Below, piece after piece: positions 13,124 to 23,701 of a stretch of 64,000 bases of DNA (its first letter is position 1; every line of letters begins with the position of its first letter). The DNA lies in the NCBI GenBank assembly GCA_030998225.1, contig JAPYXD010000746.1, positions 2,294,001 to 2,358,000 of the forward strand. The letters run 5' to 3'. The DNA comes from Diplolepis rosae. Lineage: Eukaryota; Arthropoda; Insecta; Hymenoptera; Diplolepididae. The notes under the pieces are model-generated. The model had not been told where the DNA came from. It was given only the letters and a program-made list of their open reading frames with translations, and ran no database searches. Made by a program: the position numbers and the translations under genes.

Positions 13124-14213
13124 TGTTACGAGCGACTACCTCTCGCTCGTGTCTCGTATGACGTCACATGTGAAGGCGCCATACTTGTCCGCGAGTATTC
13201 AATTTAAAATAAAATAAATTAATACTAATTTGGGAAATTCCGACTGTTTGAAGAGGTTGTCACGAACAAACCTGGAATACATAAAGTAATAGAGACCTTG
13301 GGAAAAGCATAGAATCTGGTTAGTTTTCCATGTAAAATTTAAATAGTAATAATAATGTATCTAGTATAATAGTAGTCCAAGTGTTCAACAGATGCCTTCA
13401 ATAAATACCTCAACATTGTAAATTAGTTTTAAGACTCCTTTGTTAGTTTCTACTTGAATTATGTACGCTATAGTTTAAGGATGAGAAAGTTGAGTCTGGA
13501 CGATAGGATTAGAATAAATTTAGTTAAGATAGAGTTAGGATTTTACAGCAGTAATTCACGCATAGTAACTAAGAAAAACTAAGCATAAAACATCTGTGTG
13601 AATCTATTCAGAAACGAGTTGTTCGAATACACACAGAGTCATTCAAAAGGTATATCTGGTCGCCAGAAGGAAGTAAAGATGATTCAGGAAGGGTTTACTG
13701 TTTTACTACCCTTCTTCGAGCTTCACTTTCTTCATCATAAAAAGCCTGTAGCCGAGGCGAGAGGCTAGGGCTGGGATTTTCCGACTCGTGTTTCTTCGGG
13801 CTCGGATTTTCCCGGTCGCGCTTACTCGGGCTGTGCCAAGCGAGGGCCAGCATGCGAACTGGTGAGAGAGGGGATGCGTGGGGGTGAGCTACGAGGATGG
13901 TTTGTAGCGTTTTGCGGAGTGAATGTTGGATAGATTTTAACCGAACCTGCGAATTGACTCATCTACAAGTCCACTCGTCGAACTTGTAGCGTTTTTCAAT
14001 AATCAACTGTTCTCGCGGTCGGGCTAGTGTATTAACTGTTGCGCCCAGACTCAATTAATTATAAGGTTGCATTTAATATTAAACTTTATTTGAACGAATC
14101 AGTGTTTTGTAATTTTATAAATTAGACTTTCCCGGTTCCTTTCAAGGATTTACTCCGAGAAGAACCAACCAATCACCTTCGTCGCGAAATACGGACATGC
14201 GCGGCTTGTAACA
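13124..14213 (+). repeat. 5' LTR of the gypsy element
   Basis: Begins TGTTAC and ends GTAACA, a 6-bp inverted terminal repeat. Differences from the 3' LTR that I can see are near the start (TGTTAC against TGTTTC) and at four places in the last 300 bp. A TATA-like CATAAAAAG lies near 13737. Confidence 0.95.
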
Positions 14214-14218
14214 TAATT

Positions 14219-14236
14219 TGGGGGCTCGTCCGGGAT
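14219..14236 (+). promoter_or_regulatory. Primer-binding site complementary to tRNA-Pro
   Basis: TGGGGGCTCGTCCGGGAT, five bases after the LTR, is the complement of the 3' 18 bases of animal tRNA-Pro including CCA. It primes minus-strand synthesis. Confidence 0.88.
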
Positions 14237-16353
14237 CTTGGTGCGGGAAAGTCGTGATTTTTTTTGAAAATTTTGATTCGCGAGTGCAAGGAAAAAACTG
14301 ACAAGTGCAAGTGTGTTTTCACGAAATTGAGAACTCTAACATTTTTGTGGGAATTGAGTGAAAATCAAAAATATATGCACTTGAAATATGCGTGTGAATA
14401 CACTAAGACTCTTATTGACTTTAAAATTATTTGTTTATGTGCTCGCGAGTGGGAAACTTCAACTTTGCGAAATCGGAAGCGAAATATATCAAAGTGACTG
14501 ATTAGATCAATACTAGTGATCTACCCATGTTCCTGAGTCAAGATTCGATCCGTGTTACTGTCCACTTCCTCTGAGATCCAGTGACTGATTTATACAGTGC
14601 CCGTGATCTGTCCACGTCCAGAGTCGAAGTTTGTTCCTGTGTTGCTGCCCTGCTCTTCTGATTTCCTGATTGTCGACCGAGTTCCATATTATTGCTGATT
14701 GTTTCGGATGGATTCCCGAGTTCTTATTCTGCCTGATGCTCGTTCCTATGATTAATGGTCCAGTTCTTATACACTGTTATTTCTGACTGATTCCTGAATT
14801 CTGGTGAAAAAAAAAAAAAAAAAAAAACACCTTGCTGCTGTTCCTGTGTACTACGGGGTTTCTACCTAGTTCCTGCTTGTTCCAGTGCTGCTGATCGTTT
14901 CTAAAAAAATTTAACGTTCCTGAGTTGCTGACGGTCATATCATCCTAGGATCAACGGAGAACTTCTTCGAGGGACGTCGCGGGATCCAACGGAAGAAATT
15001 GTGATAGTGTGCGGGAGTGAACTTTCCTTTCTGGAAATAAAGTCATTGTTCGCAAAATTATAAGTGTAGTGAGAAACAAAGTTCACATCGGATTAGAACT
15101 ACTATTGATTGCGACTAGGGATAAATATCACAAGGTTTGGTTAGAATAAGTTATTTTATTTTATATTTGGTATACTCTCTCTCTCTCTCTCTCTGCAGAA
15201 CGGAGCTTGTTAGCCGTCTCCCTGAATACGCTTTTTAAAAACAAATAAACATTCAATTCCAAAAGTTAGTTATAAAGTTTAAAATTTAAATTGGAGGTGC
15301 AATTCGAAACAAACGTCTAGGATCATATTTGAAACTTAGGAATATTCGTGAGGGATTAAAACATCAAAACTTGTAACGTTGTAGAAGACGAAGAAGACAG
15401 AATTTCAAACAGGGGGGGAAAAGCTCCTGCTTAATTTTTGTTGGTTATATTTACCTTTCAAACCTTTTGAATATACGTTTGACTACCTTATAAATTCTTC
15501 AGAACTGAATCTCGAATTATTCCAAATAAATTTCCCTTTTTTCAAATATCTATTGAATTTATTTTACCAAAGTAATTTTTGTTAACCTAAAACTACATTC
15601 TCCGAAATCCATCTTCAATTTAAGATTCTTCTTAATCAATTCTCCTGACAGTATCTTTGAATTAATGACAAATTTTATTCGATCAATCTAGTTTAAATTA
15701 AGTTTGTAATTTGGTTTATTAGAATTTATCCTTGCATCAACTCAAAATATTTGCACTATTTGAACTTATCCACGATTCGATTTTCAAATCTTTATTGACA
15801 GATTTGTTTACATATATTTATTTATATTTATAGATTTGGTCATATATATATATATTCCCTTACGTATTAATTTTGAATTTTACCTTGAAAACTATCCTCG
15901 AAATTGTAGAATTCTTAAATTCTCGGTAATTTTAAATGTGGTAACTTTACCGAGAATTTTACCGTCGTGTACTTTATTTTGGAGAATCTGAGAAAATTTG
16001 TGAGGATTAATTTTATTTTTATTTTTTACCTTTTGCCAACCTCACAATTATAACTATTCGATAATAATAATAATAATAATAAAACATAATTATGCATAGT
16101 TATCTTTAAAAAAAAAAAGCACAATTTTGAAAATTGAATATCCTCATAAATTCTCTAAAGGAATGCATGGTAATATTACCCACTGGAAACTCTAAAATTG
16201 TGTCAGCGAATTTGTTTTTTGTTGCAGCTTCAATTCCTTCTTTTACAATCATTTTTCTATTTACTCTCGAATTAATTTCTTCACCCGATTTCTGATTACT
16301 ATCCTCCTAAATTTAATTAATTTGCCAAACCTGAAATTAACTATAAGTTCAAA
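14237..16353 (+). other. Untranslated leader of the gypsy element
   Basis: About 2.1 kb between primer site and gag ATG with no long plus-strand frame. It contains a run of about 21 A near 14806-14827 and a CT run at 15175-15194. Such length is unusual for gypsy elements and may hold packaging or internal initiation signals; no specific structure is assigned. Confidence 0.7.
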
Positions 16354-17829
16354 ATGGAAAATTCAGCGGAGACCGGTAGTTCTATCGAGGCACCACTAGA
16401 TTTAAGATTTGAAAATGGATCAATGGTCACTGTCGACGAATCGTCAGAAACAGACAGCATTGACGAAGTTGTGTCGCAAAATGTCAATAACGACCTTTCT
16501 GTTTCTCACTTCGACGAGGATAGAATAAGTATTGGTAGGGCACTTAATCCTTCAGTCTCTCGAACTGACGAGGGCAGAACTAATTCCCAAGGTCTCTATA
16601 GGGCACCCTTACAAATTTCAGTAAACGATATTCGGGGTTTAACTAAAATGATCCGTGAACAAATAGAAGCCGAAAAGTCACGCGAAGAATTAGCAAATCC
16701 ATTACGGTTGCTAGAATCAAGAAATCTGTCCGAAAACCCAAATAATTCGCATAACGAAAATTTATGTGCAGTCAGAGGATCTGATCTTTCAGCCTTAAAG
16801 TTAATAGTTGACCTAATTCCTACGTTCGATGGGTTTAATATTTCAGTCCAATCATTTTCCCGAGAGTGTAGATTCGCCGAGGGAAGGGTTTCTCCGAGCC
16901 TTCGACCTTTCTTATTCAAATTATTAAAAACAAAAATTAAGGGAGAGGCGGAATTGTATACGCGGAACATGCACTTCGAAAACCTAGACGATTTATTGAA
17001 TAATCTAGATAAAATTTTCGGAGCTCACAAAACACTCTTCCAGATACAATCCGAACTCGCTAATATGAAGCAAAATTTGGGTGAATCTGTTCTTTCCTAT
17101 GGTGCAAGGGCCATGGAATTATTTTCAAAGATGGTAGAGTTGACGCAGAAACAATCTCCAGCTGATATAGCTGCATTTGAAATCCTCGAATACGACTCAG
17201 AAGTAGCCTCTTGTTTCTGTCTGGGTCTTCGAGGGGAGTTAGAATCTCGCGTTCGCCAAAGAAATCCCTTAACCTTACAAGAAGCTGTTAATTTAGCTGT
17301 CGAAGCTAACCGCGAGTTAAATAGACGAAAAAGACTATACGGTGAAATAGATGAGAGCTCGCCTTCAACATCAAGGGAAGGAACGGACAACCCTAATAAT
17401 AGAGATCCCATAACTAAAAAGCCAAGATTAGTATATAACATAAAAGGGGAACGCACACACTCTCAAAACAAAACAAACAAACTTACCTGCTACAATTGTG
17501 GAAAAGAAAACCACATTTCGCGTAACTGTCCTGACAGAAAATATAAATCTTCGGATACGAGACACCGCGTGAAAACCGAAGAAATTAAACGCGAAAATTT
17601 AGATTATCGGGGAAAACATAAAACAAAATGCGACTATTGTTCGGGATTGGGTCATACTCAAGTCAAGTGCTTTTTGCGAAGAGCTGAGGAGGCTGAAAAA
17701 AGGCTCGATGAATTACAACGAGCAAAGAAGGTTTCCGTTAAAGAAACCTCCGGGTCTTTAAACTTCTCAAGCGGCCATCGCCCGAGCACGTCCATGAGCC
17801 GCCAAGCCCCTGCAAAATCAAACAACTAG
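16354..17829 (+). CDS. gag: Gag polyprotein of the gypsy element
   Basis: 491 residues, intact. Forms the intracellular particle and packages element RNA (family knowledge). Residues about 150-320 read as a capsid domain. Two CCHC zinc knuckles follow: the first starts at Cys379 (CYNCGKENHISRNC), the second at Cys426 (CDYCSGLGHTQVKC), both with C-X2-C-X4-H-X4-C spacing. The C-terminus is basic and coiled. The stop TAG at 17827-17829 lies inside a 118-bp overlap with the pol frame (open from 17712), which is in the -1 frame. A slippery heptamer lies in that overlap, so Gag is probably both a product and the N-terminus of a Gag-Pol fusion. Confidence 0.93.
   Translation: MENSAETGSSIEAPLDLRFENGSMVTVDESSETDSIDEVVSQNVNNDLSVSHFDEDRISIGRALNPSVSRTDEGRTNSQGLYRAPLQISVNDIRGLTKMIREQIEAEKSREELANPLRLLESRNLSENPNNSHNENLCAVRGSDLSALKLIVDLIPTFDGFNISVQSFSRECRFAEGRVSPSLRPFLFKLLKTKIKGEAELYTRNMHFENLDDLLNNLDKIFGAHKTLFQIQSELANMKQNLGESVLSYGARAMELFSKMVELTQKQSPADIAAFEILEYDSEVASCFCLGLRGELESRVRQRNPLTLQEAVNLAVEANRELNRRKRLYGEIDESSPSTSREGTDNPNNRDPITKKPRLVYNIKGERTHSQNKTNKLTCYNCGKENHISRNCPDRKYKSSDTRHRVKTEEIKRENLDYRGKHKTKCDYCSGLGHTQVKCFLRRAEEAEKRLDELQRAKKVSVKETSGSLNFSSGHRPSTSMSRQAPAKSNN
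17757..17803 (+). promoter_or_regulatory. -1 ribosomal frameshift signal between gag and pol
   Basis: TTTAAAC at 17757-17763 fits X XXY YYZ and is in phase with gag (codons TTA AAC at 17758-17763). Seven bases later GCGGC pairs with GCCGC around a loop of about 22 bases, extended by CAT/ATG past one bulged A. Heptamer, phase, spacer and stem all match known -1 frameshift sites, and pol is in the required -1 frame. Function is inferred. Confidence 0.82.
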
Positions 17830-20800
17830 TGCTCACTATTTCAAAAGATAAATTATCAAACGGACCCAACATCGAAATAAATAATAAATACCTCCATCGC
17901 GGTAAGGCACCCCTTTTGATTGATACCGGTAGCGAACTAAATCTCCTAAAACAAACATGTTTACGGCGAAAACCGCGAATCGATCGATCAGAAATATTCC
18001 ATTTAACAGGTATTGGCAAAGGAATTAAAAGGACTCAAGGTACAGTCGTCTTACAGATCTTTCAAAGGCCCGTTAAATTCCATTTAGTTAGAGGCGACTT
18101 TTCTATTTCTTCCTGTGGAATTCTAGGAATGGAATTTCTTAGAGAGAATTCAGCCTCCCTAAATTTCACTAATCGCGATGTGGTACTTAACCTATCCACG
18201 CTTGTTACTAAAATGCCGTGCATTGCTGATTTACCCGCTCGAACAAAAAAATTAATTACAATACCTGTTGCCAGTACATCGTTGAATGAAGGGTATCTGC
18301 CTAAAATCCCAACATGTAAAAGCATTTTTATCGGAGAAAATCTGGTAAAATCTGTAGACGGTTTCATTAAGATTTTCGCAATCAATACAACTCCACGTGA
18401 TGTACAAATAACCATTCCACCTGTAGAATTATTAGAATTCGAAACTCTCGACATTAACGAAGATAGTGAAGCGAATGACAATACCAAAACCCAATCTTCT
18501 GATAGACTCCATAAGTTATTAAAAATCTTCAAGTTCTCGGAACTCAGCGTGGAAGAGAAAAATAGCCTCATAGGTCCAATATCGGAGTTTTCTCATAGGT
18601 TCTTTCTCGAGGGAGATGTTCTAGGGGCTACCAACGCTATTATGCACAAAATACACACGACTGACGATATCCCTATTTTTCATAGACAGTACAGACCTGC
18701 TGAAGTCCACAGTAAGGAAATTTCACTACAAACAAAAACTCTATTAAAAGACAATTTTATTGAAGATTCTGATTCTCCTTATAACTCCCCAGTATGGGTG
18801 GTCCCTAAAAAACCAGACGCTGACGGAAATAAACGCTGGCGGATGGTCATTGACTTTCGTCAATTAAATGAAACAACAGTTAAAGATTCTTATCCATTAC
18901 CCAACATCACACACATCCTTGACCAGCTGGGAGGGGCACAATACTTTTCAACATTCGATCTAGCCATGGGCTTCCATCAAGTTAAAATGCACCCAGACTC
19001 TAAGACAAAAACAGCCTTTTCTACACCATATAGACATTATCATTACAATAGGATGCCCTTTGGTCTTAAAAACGCTCCTGCCACCTTCCAGCGCCTGATG
19101 GACAAAGTTCTTTCCGGTCTCCAAGGCATTGAACTATTCGTATATATGGACGACATAGTTATTTATGCTAAATCTCTAGAGGAACATACGAGAAAACTCA
19201 GGACCCTGTTTCAAAGATTAGACATAGCCAATCTAACACTTCAACCCGAAAAATGTAACTTTTTATGCAAGGAAGTTAGCTATCTTGGTCACGTGATCAC
19301 TCAAAGTGGAGTGAAGCCAGATCCTAAAAAGGTGGAAGCTGTCCGCAAATTTCCCATGCCTAAATCTCCAAAAAACATTAAACAGTTTTTAGGTCTCGCT
19401 GGGTACTATCGCAGGTTTATACCTTCATTTTCCTCCATCGCAAAACCGTTGTCTCATTTATTAAAAAAGGGCGTCAAATTCCTCTGGACCGAAAGTCAAC
19501 AAAAAGCCTTTAATGAACTTAAAGATATTTTATGTTCATACCCCCTACTCCAGTATCCGGATTTTAATAACCCCTTTATCGTGTCCTGCGATGCTTCAGG
19601 GTATGGGGTGGGAGGGGTCTTGAGTCAGAAATTTAACGAAAAAAACTTTACCTGCAGCGTATGCTTCAAGAACTCTCTCAGATACTGAAATAAATTACGC
19701 GACTATAGAAAAATAATTACTTGCAATTTTGTTTTGTGTCGAAACCTTTCGCCCGTATCTGTATGGGAGAAAATTTACTCTAGAGACGGATCACAGGCCT
19801 CTTGTCTGGCTCCACAATATGAAGAATCCTAACTCAAAGTTACTTCGGTGGCGACTTCGTTTGAACGAATATGATTATAACATTATTTATAAAAAGGGAG
19901 TTACAAATTGTAATGCAGATGCTCTATCTAGGAACCCGTTAAATGAGATTATACTGAATCAAAGTGATAATGAAATTAACACTAATCTGACTGATGACGT
20001 AGACCCACTTGATCCTAATAACCTAATGCACAAGGTGTCGATGAATCCCGATCAAACACCTGTGTCTATCCAGTCCCTACCTGAGGATTCAGACGAAATG
20101 AAAGCATGTATTGAGGATGTATTTCTAGGGACAGATAGAGAGTCTGCAGAGCAAACTATTAACTCAATAACCTATTTTAATTGTCAAGTTATCAATGATG
20201 GTATCAATGGACCTGATTCTGGTGACAGTGACTCGCTGATTGCTGATGAATTTTGTGACTATGCTGATTATGACGACGTACTGTCTAGGCAAGATTATGA
20301 ACAGCCCAACAGGTCCCTATCTTGTGAATCTATCCCTGGCCAGGACTGCACAACTCACACCAAGGGTGAGGGTATGGATATTGATGATAAGGCCAAGAGG
20401 CTCCTATATTGTGAGGCTATCCTTGGCTTCACAGGCGACAGCCGGGACTGCACCACTCACACCCAGGATGAGGCTATTGAAATTGATAAATCTGACTCGG
20501 AAGATTGTGGGAAATTCCCAGAAAACGGCAGTTGGACTGCATTGATTTCCGATGAAGATTATGATAAGAGCAATGAGTCTGTCACCGAAATCGTGGTCAA
20601 CAATAACGATGAAGTTGAATCTGATAACGAAAGCACAGCAAGTATTTTTGAGCCTCATATTTTTCCTCAGATATTTGCCGAGAATAATTCCAGGGAAATC
20701 TTCGTTTTTAATTGTAAAATTACAAAAAAACACCACCTAAATAAAGACACAATTATTCCTTGCCTTCCGATATTTCAAGGTGATTTAAATCCAGACGAAC

Positions 20801-20886
20801 ACCCTGCTGATAATAATCAAAGTCCTGACTTGATAGACAATATTATCAACACTTCTAGCCTAACCCCTTTAGAATCAGAATTTTCT

Positions 20887-21333
20887 TGCATTCGAATTTT
20901 AAAAGACAAACTGTACATGCGAAACGACAACCTTTTAGTATTTATCCCTGCATACTGTAAAATAACTTCCGAAACCGGACAAGAATTAATAGTTAACAAT
21001 AGAATCATTTACAATGATCTAAAAAGCGAAGATCCTGAGAATTTACGCGTTGGAAATGTAATAGTTATAAAGTACGAAAATTATTCAGTTTTTTATGCTA
21101 TAATAAAAGAGACGTTCGACTCAAGACCCTACCTTTCTGATATTTCTGATACTCTGTGGGCACTGAAGCATGCTATGAACGAACTCCAAGTAAAAACGAT
21201 TAGTGTGTCGAGAATCGGAAACGGACTTCATCAAATCTCTTGGCCGTGTATAGAATCAAAATTACGCGAACTTTTTGGTCAACTTGACTATAAAATTTCT
21301 ATATGCTATGGCGAAATAGAAATACCCCTCGAA
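20887..21333 (+). other. Macro-like (ADP-ribose-binding) domain embedded in Pol
   Basis: Residues about 387-535 of the second pol segment. Visible macro features: hydrophobic strand LLVFIPAYC, a short turn with ETGQELI where the GxG(I/L)A loop is expected, VIVIKY, FYAIIKETF, a helix WALKHAMNELQ, then SRIGNGLHQISW and a closing strand YKISICYG. The second half closely follows the OARD1/TARG1 pattern (P/S-R-I-G-x-G-L...W). Aligned by eye, the lysine of the TK motif is kept (K460) but the catalytic Asp after GL is His (H501), so binding without hydrolysis is more likely. Fold assignment is inference. Confidence 0.72.
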
Positions 21334-22596
21334 ATAGACCGAGAAAAAATAATTCGTGAACACCATTGTTCAACAACAGGTGGTCACAAAGGATCCACGA
21401 AAACCTACGAAAGGATTCGCGAAAATTTCTTTTGGCCTAATATGCGCGAACAAATTCGAAAATTTGTTAAAGATTGCGAAAATTGTAAACTTAATGAGAC
21501 CATCAGAGTAAAAACTAAATTACCGATGCAAATAACCGATACCCCGTCAGAAGCTTTCGAAAAAATTGAAATAGATATAGTTGGTCCCCTTCCCGAAACA
21601 GAATTAGGCGATAAATATATCCTCACTATTCAAGACTCCCTAACGAAATTTTCTGATGCCATTCCTTTACGCAGTACTGAATCTGCCGCTGTCGCTTCAG
21701 CCTTAGCGGAACAATTCATTACACGTTTTGGCTGCCCTAAATTCATCCACACCGATCAAGGTAGTAACTTTACGAGCCGAGTTATGGACAACCTTTGTAA
21801 AATATTTAAAATTAAGCACATAAAGTCAACTGCATTCCACCCTCAATCATTAGGATCCCTTGAAAGAAGCCACCACGTATTAATACAGTATTTGAAAAAT
21901 TACTGTGAGAAAACGAATTGGGATAGGTGGATTCGTTTCGCTTTATTCTCCTATAACACTTCCAAGCATGAAGGGACTAGTTTTACTCCGCACGAGCTAA
22001 TTTTCGGTAAGCCAGCTAGAATCCCATCCGAGTTCGCAAAACAACAACTTCCTTTAACCTATGATGTGCACTTAAAAACGCTAAAAGAAAAATTAGGAGA
22101 AACTCAAGAAAAAGCTAGGGAGCGACTTCATGCCGCGAAAGAACGATCAAAAAAATATTATGATCAGAAGTTAAATACGCAAATTTACCAAGTAGGTGAT
22201 CCTGTCTTCCTTCAGAAAAATGGCAAAACATCCAAGTTAGATCATGAATACTCCGGTCCTTATAGAATAATTCAAATTTTTAATAACCACAACGTTGAAT
22301 TGGCTCTAAAATACGGTAAAACAAAGATTGTTCACATGAATCGACTACGGCCACAAACGATTAAAATCTTTCCGGGTCGGAATTTAAATGATTCAAACTA
22401 ACTAAACAAAAGATAAATAAAATTAAAAAATTGTTGGGGGAGTGAGAGTTGAACGACTGGGACTCGTTCAAAAACTACTGTTCAATTTTTATAATCCTTT
22501 TTTTTCCCCCTCTTACATCTTCTCCTGTTTAGATGCATCAAAATGATAACTAATTTTGTCAAAATAAAGATATTTTCTGTCCAAAAATGTTTCCAT

Positions 22597-22607
22597 AAGG
22601 GTGGAGG
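22597..22607 (+). promoter_or_regulatory. Polypurine tract
   Basis: AAGGGTGGAGG directly before the 3' LTR; expected primer for plus-strand DNA synthesis. Confidence 0.8.
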
Positions 22608-23697
22608 TGTTTCGAGCGACTACCTCTCGCTCGTGTCTCGTATGACGTCACATGTGAAGGCGCCATACTTGTCCGCGAGTATTCAATTTAAAATAAAATA
22701 AATTAATACTAATTTGGGAAATTCCGACTGTTTGAAGAGGTTGTCACGAACAAACCTGGAATACATAAAGTAATAGAGACCTTGGGAAAAGCATAGAATC
22801 TGGTTAGTTTTCCATGTAAAATTTAAATAGTAATAATAATGTATCTAGTATAATAGTAGTCCAAGTGTTCAACAGATGCCTTCAATAAATACCTCAACAT
22901 TGTAAATTAGTTTTAAGACTCCTTTGTTAGTTTCTACTTGAATTATGTACGCTATAGTTTAAGGATGAGAAAGTTGAGTCTGGACGATAGGATTAGAATA
23001 AATTTAGTTAAGATAGAGTTAGGATTTTACAGCAGTAATTCACGCATAGTAACTAAGAAAAACTAAGCATAAAACATCTGTGTGAATCTATTCAGAAACG
23101 AGTTGTTCGAATACACACAGAGTCATTCAAAAGGTATATCTGGTCGCCAGAAGGAAGTAAAGATGATTCAGGAAGGGTTTACTGTTTTACTACCCTTCTT
23201 CGAGCTTCACTTTCTTCATCATAAAAAGCCTGTAGCCGAGGCGAGAGGCTAGGGCTGGGATTTTCCGACTCGTGTTTCTTCGGGCTCGGATTTTCCCGGT
23301 CGCGCTTACTCGGGCTGTGCCAAGCGAGGGCCAGCATGCGAACTGGTGAGAGAGGGGATGCGTGGGGGTGAGCTACGAGGATGGTTTGTAGCGTTTTGCG
23401 GAGTGAATGTTGGATAGATTTTAACCGAAACTGCGAATTGACTCATCTACAAGTCCACTCGTCGAACTTGTAGCGTTTTTCAATAATTAACTGTTCTCGC
23501 GGTCGGGCTAGTATATTAACTGTTGCGCCCAGACTCAATTAATTATAAGGTTGCATTTAATATTAAACTTTATTTGAACGAATCAGTGTTTTGTAATTTT
23601 ATAAATTAGACTTTCCCGGTTCCTTTCAAGGATTTACTCCGAGAAGAACCAACCAATCACCTTCGCCGCGAAATACGGACATGCGCGGCTTGTAACA
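22608..23697 (+). repeat. 3' LTR of the gypsy element
   Basis: 1090 bp, the same length as the 5' LTR and about 99.5 percent identical by eye. Begins TGTTTC (one change from the 5' copy) and ends GTAACA; followed by GCGT, the target duplication. Confidence 0.95.
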
Positions 23698-23701
23698 GCG
23701 T

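Larger units (their letters stand above)
17712..22401 (+). pseudogene. pol: Pol polyprotein of the gypsy element, frameshifted and with one stop
   Basis: First segment (GTG at 17829 to stop at 19688, 619 residues): aspartic protease with DTGSE at residues 32-36, reverse transcriptase with YMDD at 439-442, start of RNase H (SCDASGYGVGG). The frame breaks near 19640 in an A-rich run; the continuing frame also carries TAA at 19714-19716. Second segment (19729-22401, 890 residues): rest of RNase H to residue about 75, a long acidic linker (75-385), a macro-like domain (about 387-535), an HHCC zinc domain from His545, and an integrase core with D616, D676, E712 (D,D35E). Most gypsy elements have a far shorter RNase H-integrase linker. 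Both lesions look recent because the rest is well conserved. Confidence 0.92.
13124..23697 (+). mobile_element. Full-length Ty3/gypsy LTR retrotransposon
   Basis: Two LTRs of exactly 1090 bp (13124-14213, 22608-23697) are flanked by a 4-bp GCGT duplication (13120-13123 and 23698-23701). Order is LTR, tRNA-Pro-type primer site, 2.1-kb leader, gag, pol (protease, RT, RNase H, acidic linker, macro-like domain, integrase), polypurine tract, LTR. That protein order is Ty3/gypsy. No env frame exists: only about 190 bp separate the pol stop from the tract. I count about five differences between the LTRs, so insertion was recent, yet pol is already broken by a frameshift and a stop. Confidence 0.95.

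Noticed and set aside
22404..22596. Envelope gene that would make the plus-strand gypsy element an errantivirus-like agent
   Set aside because: Only about 190 bp separate the pol stop from the polypurine tract and no frame is present.
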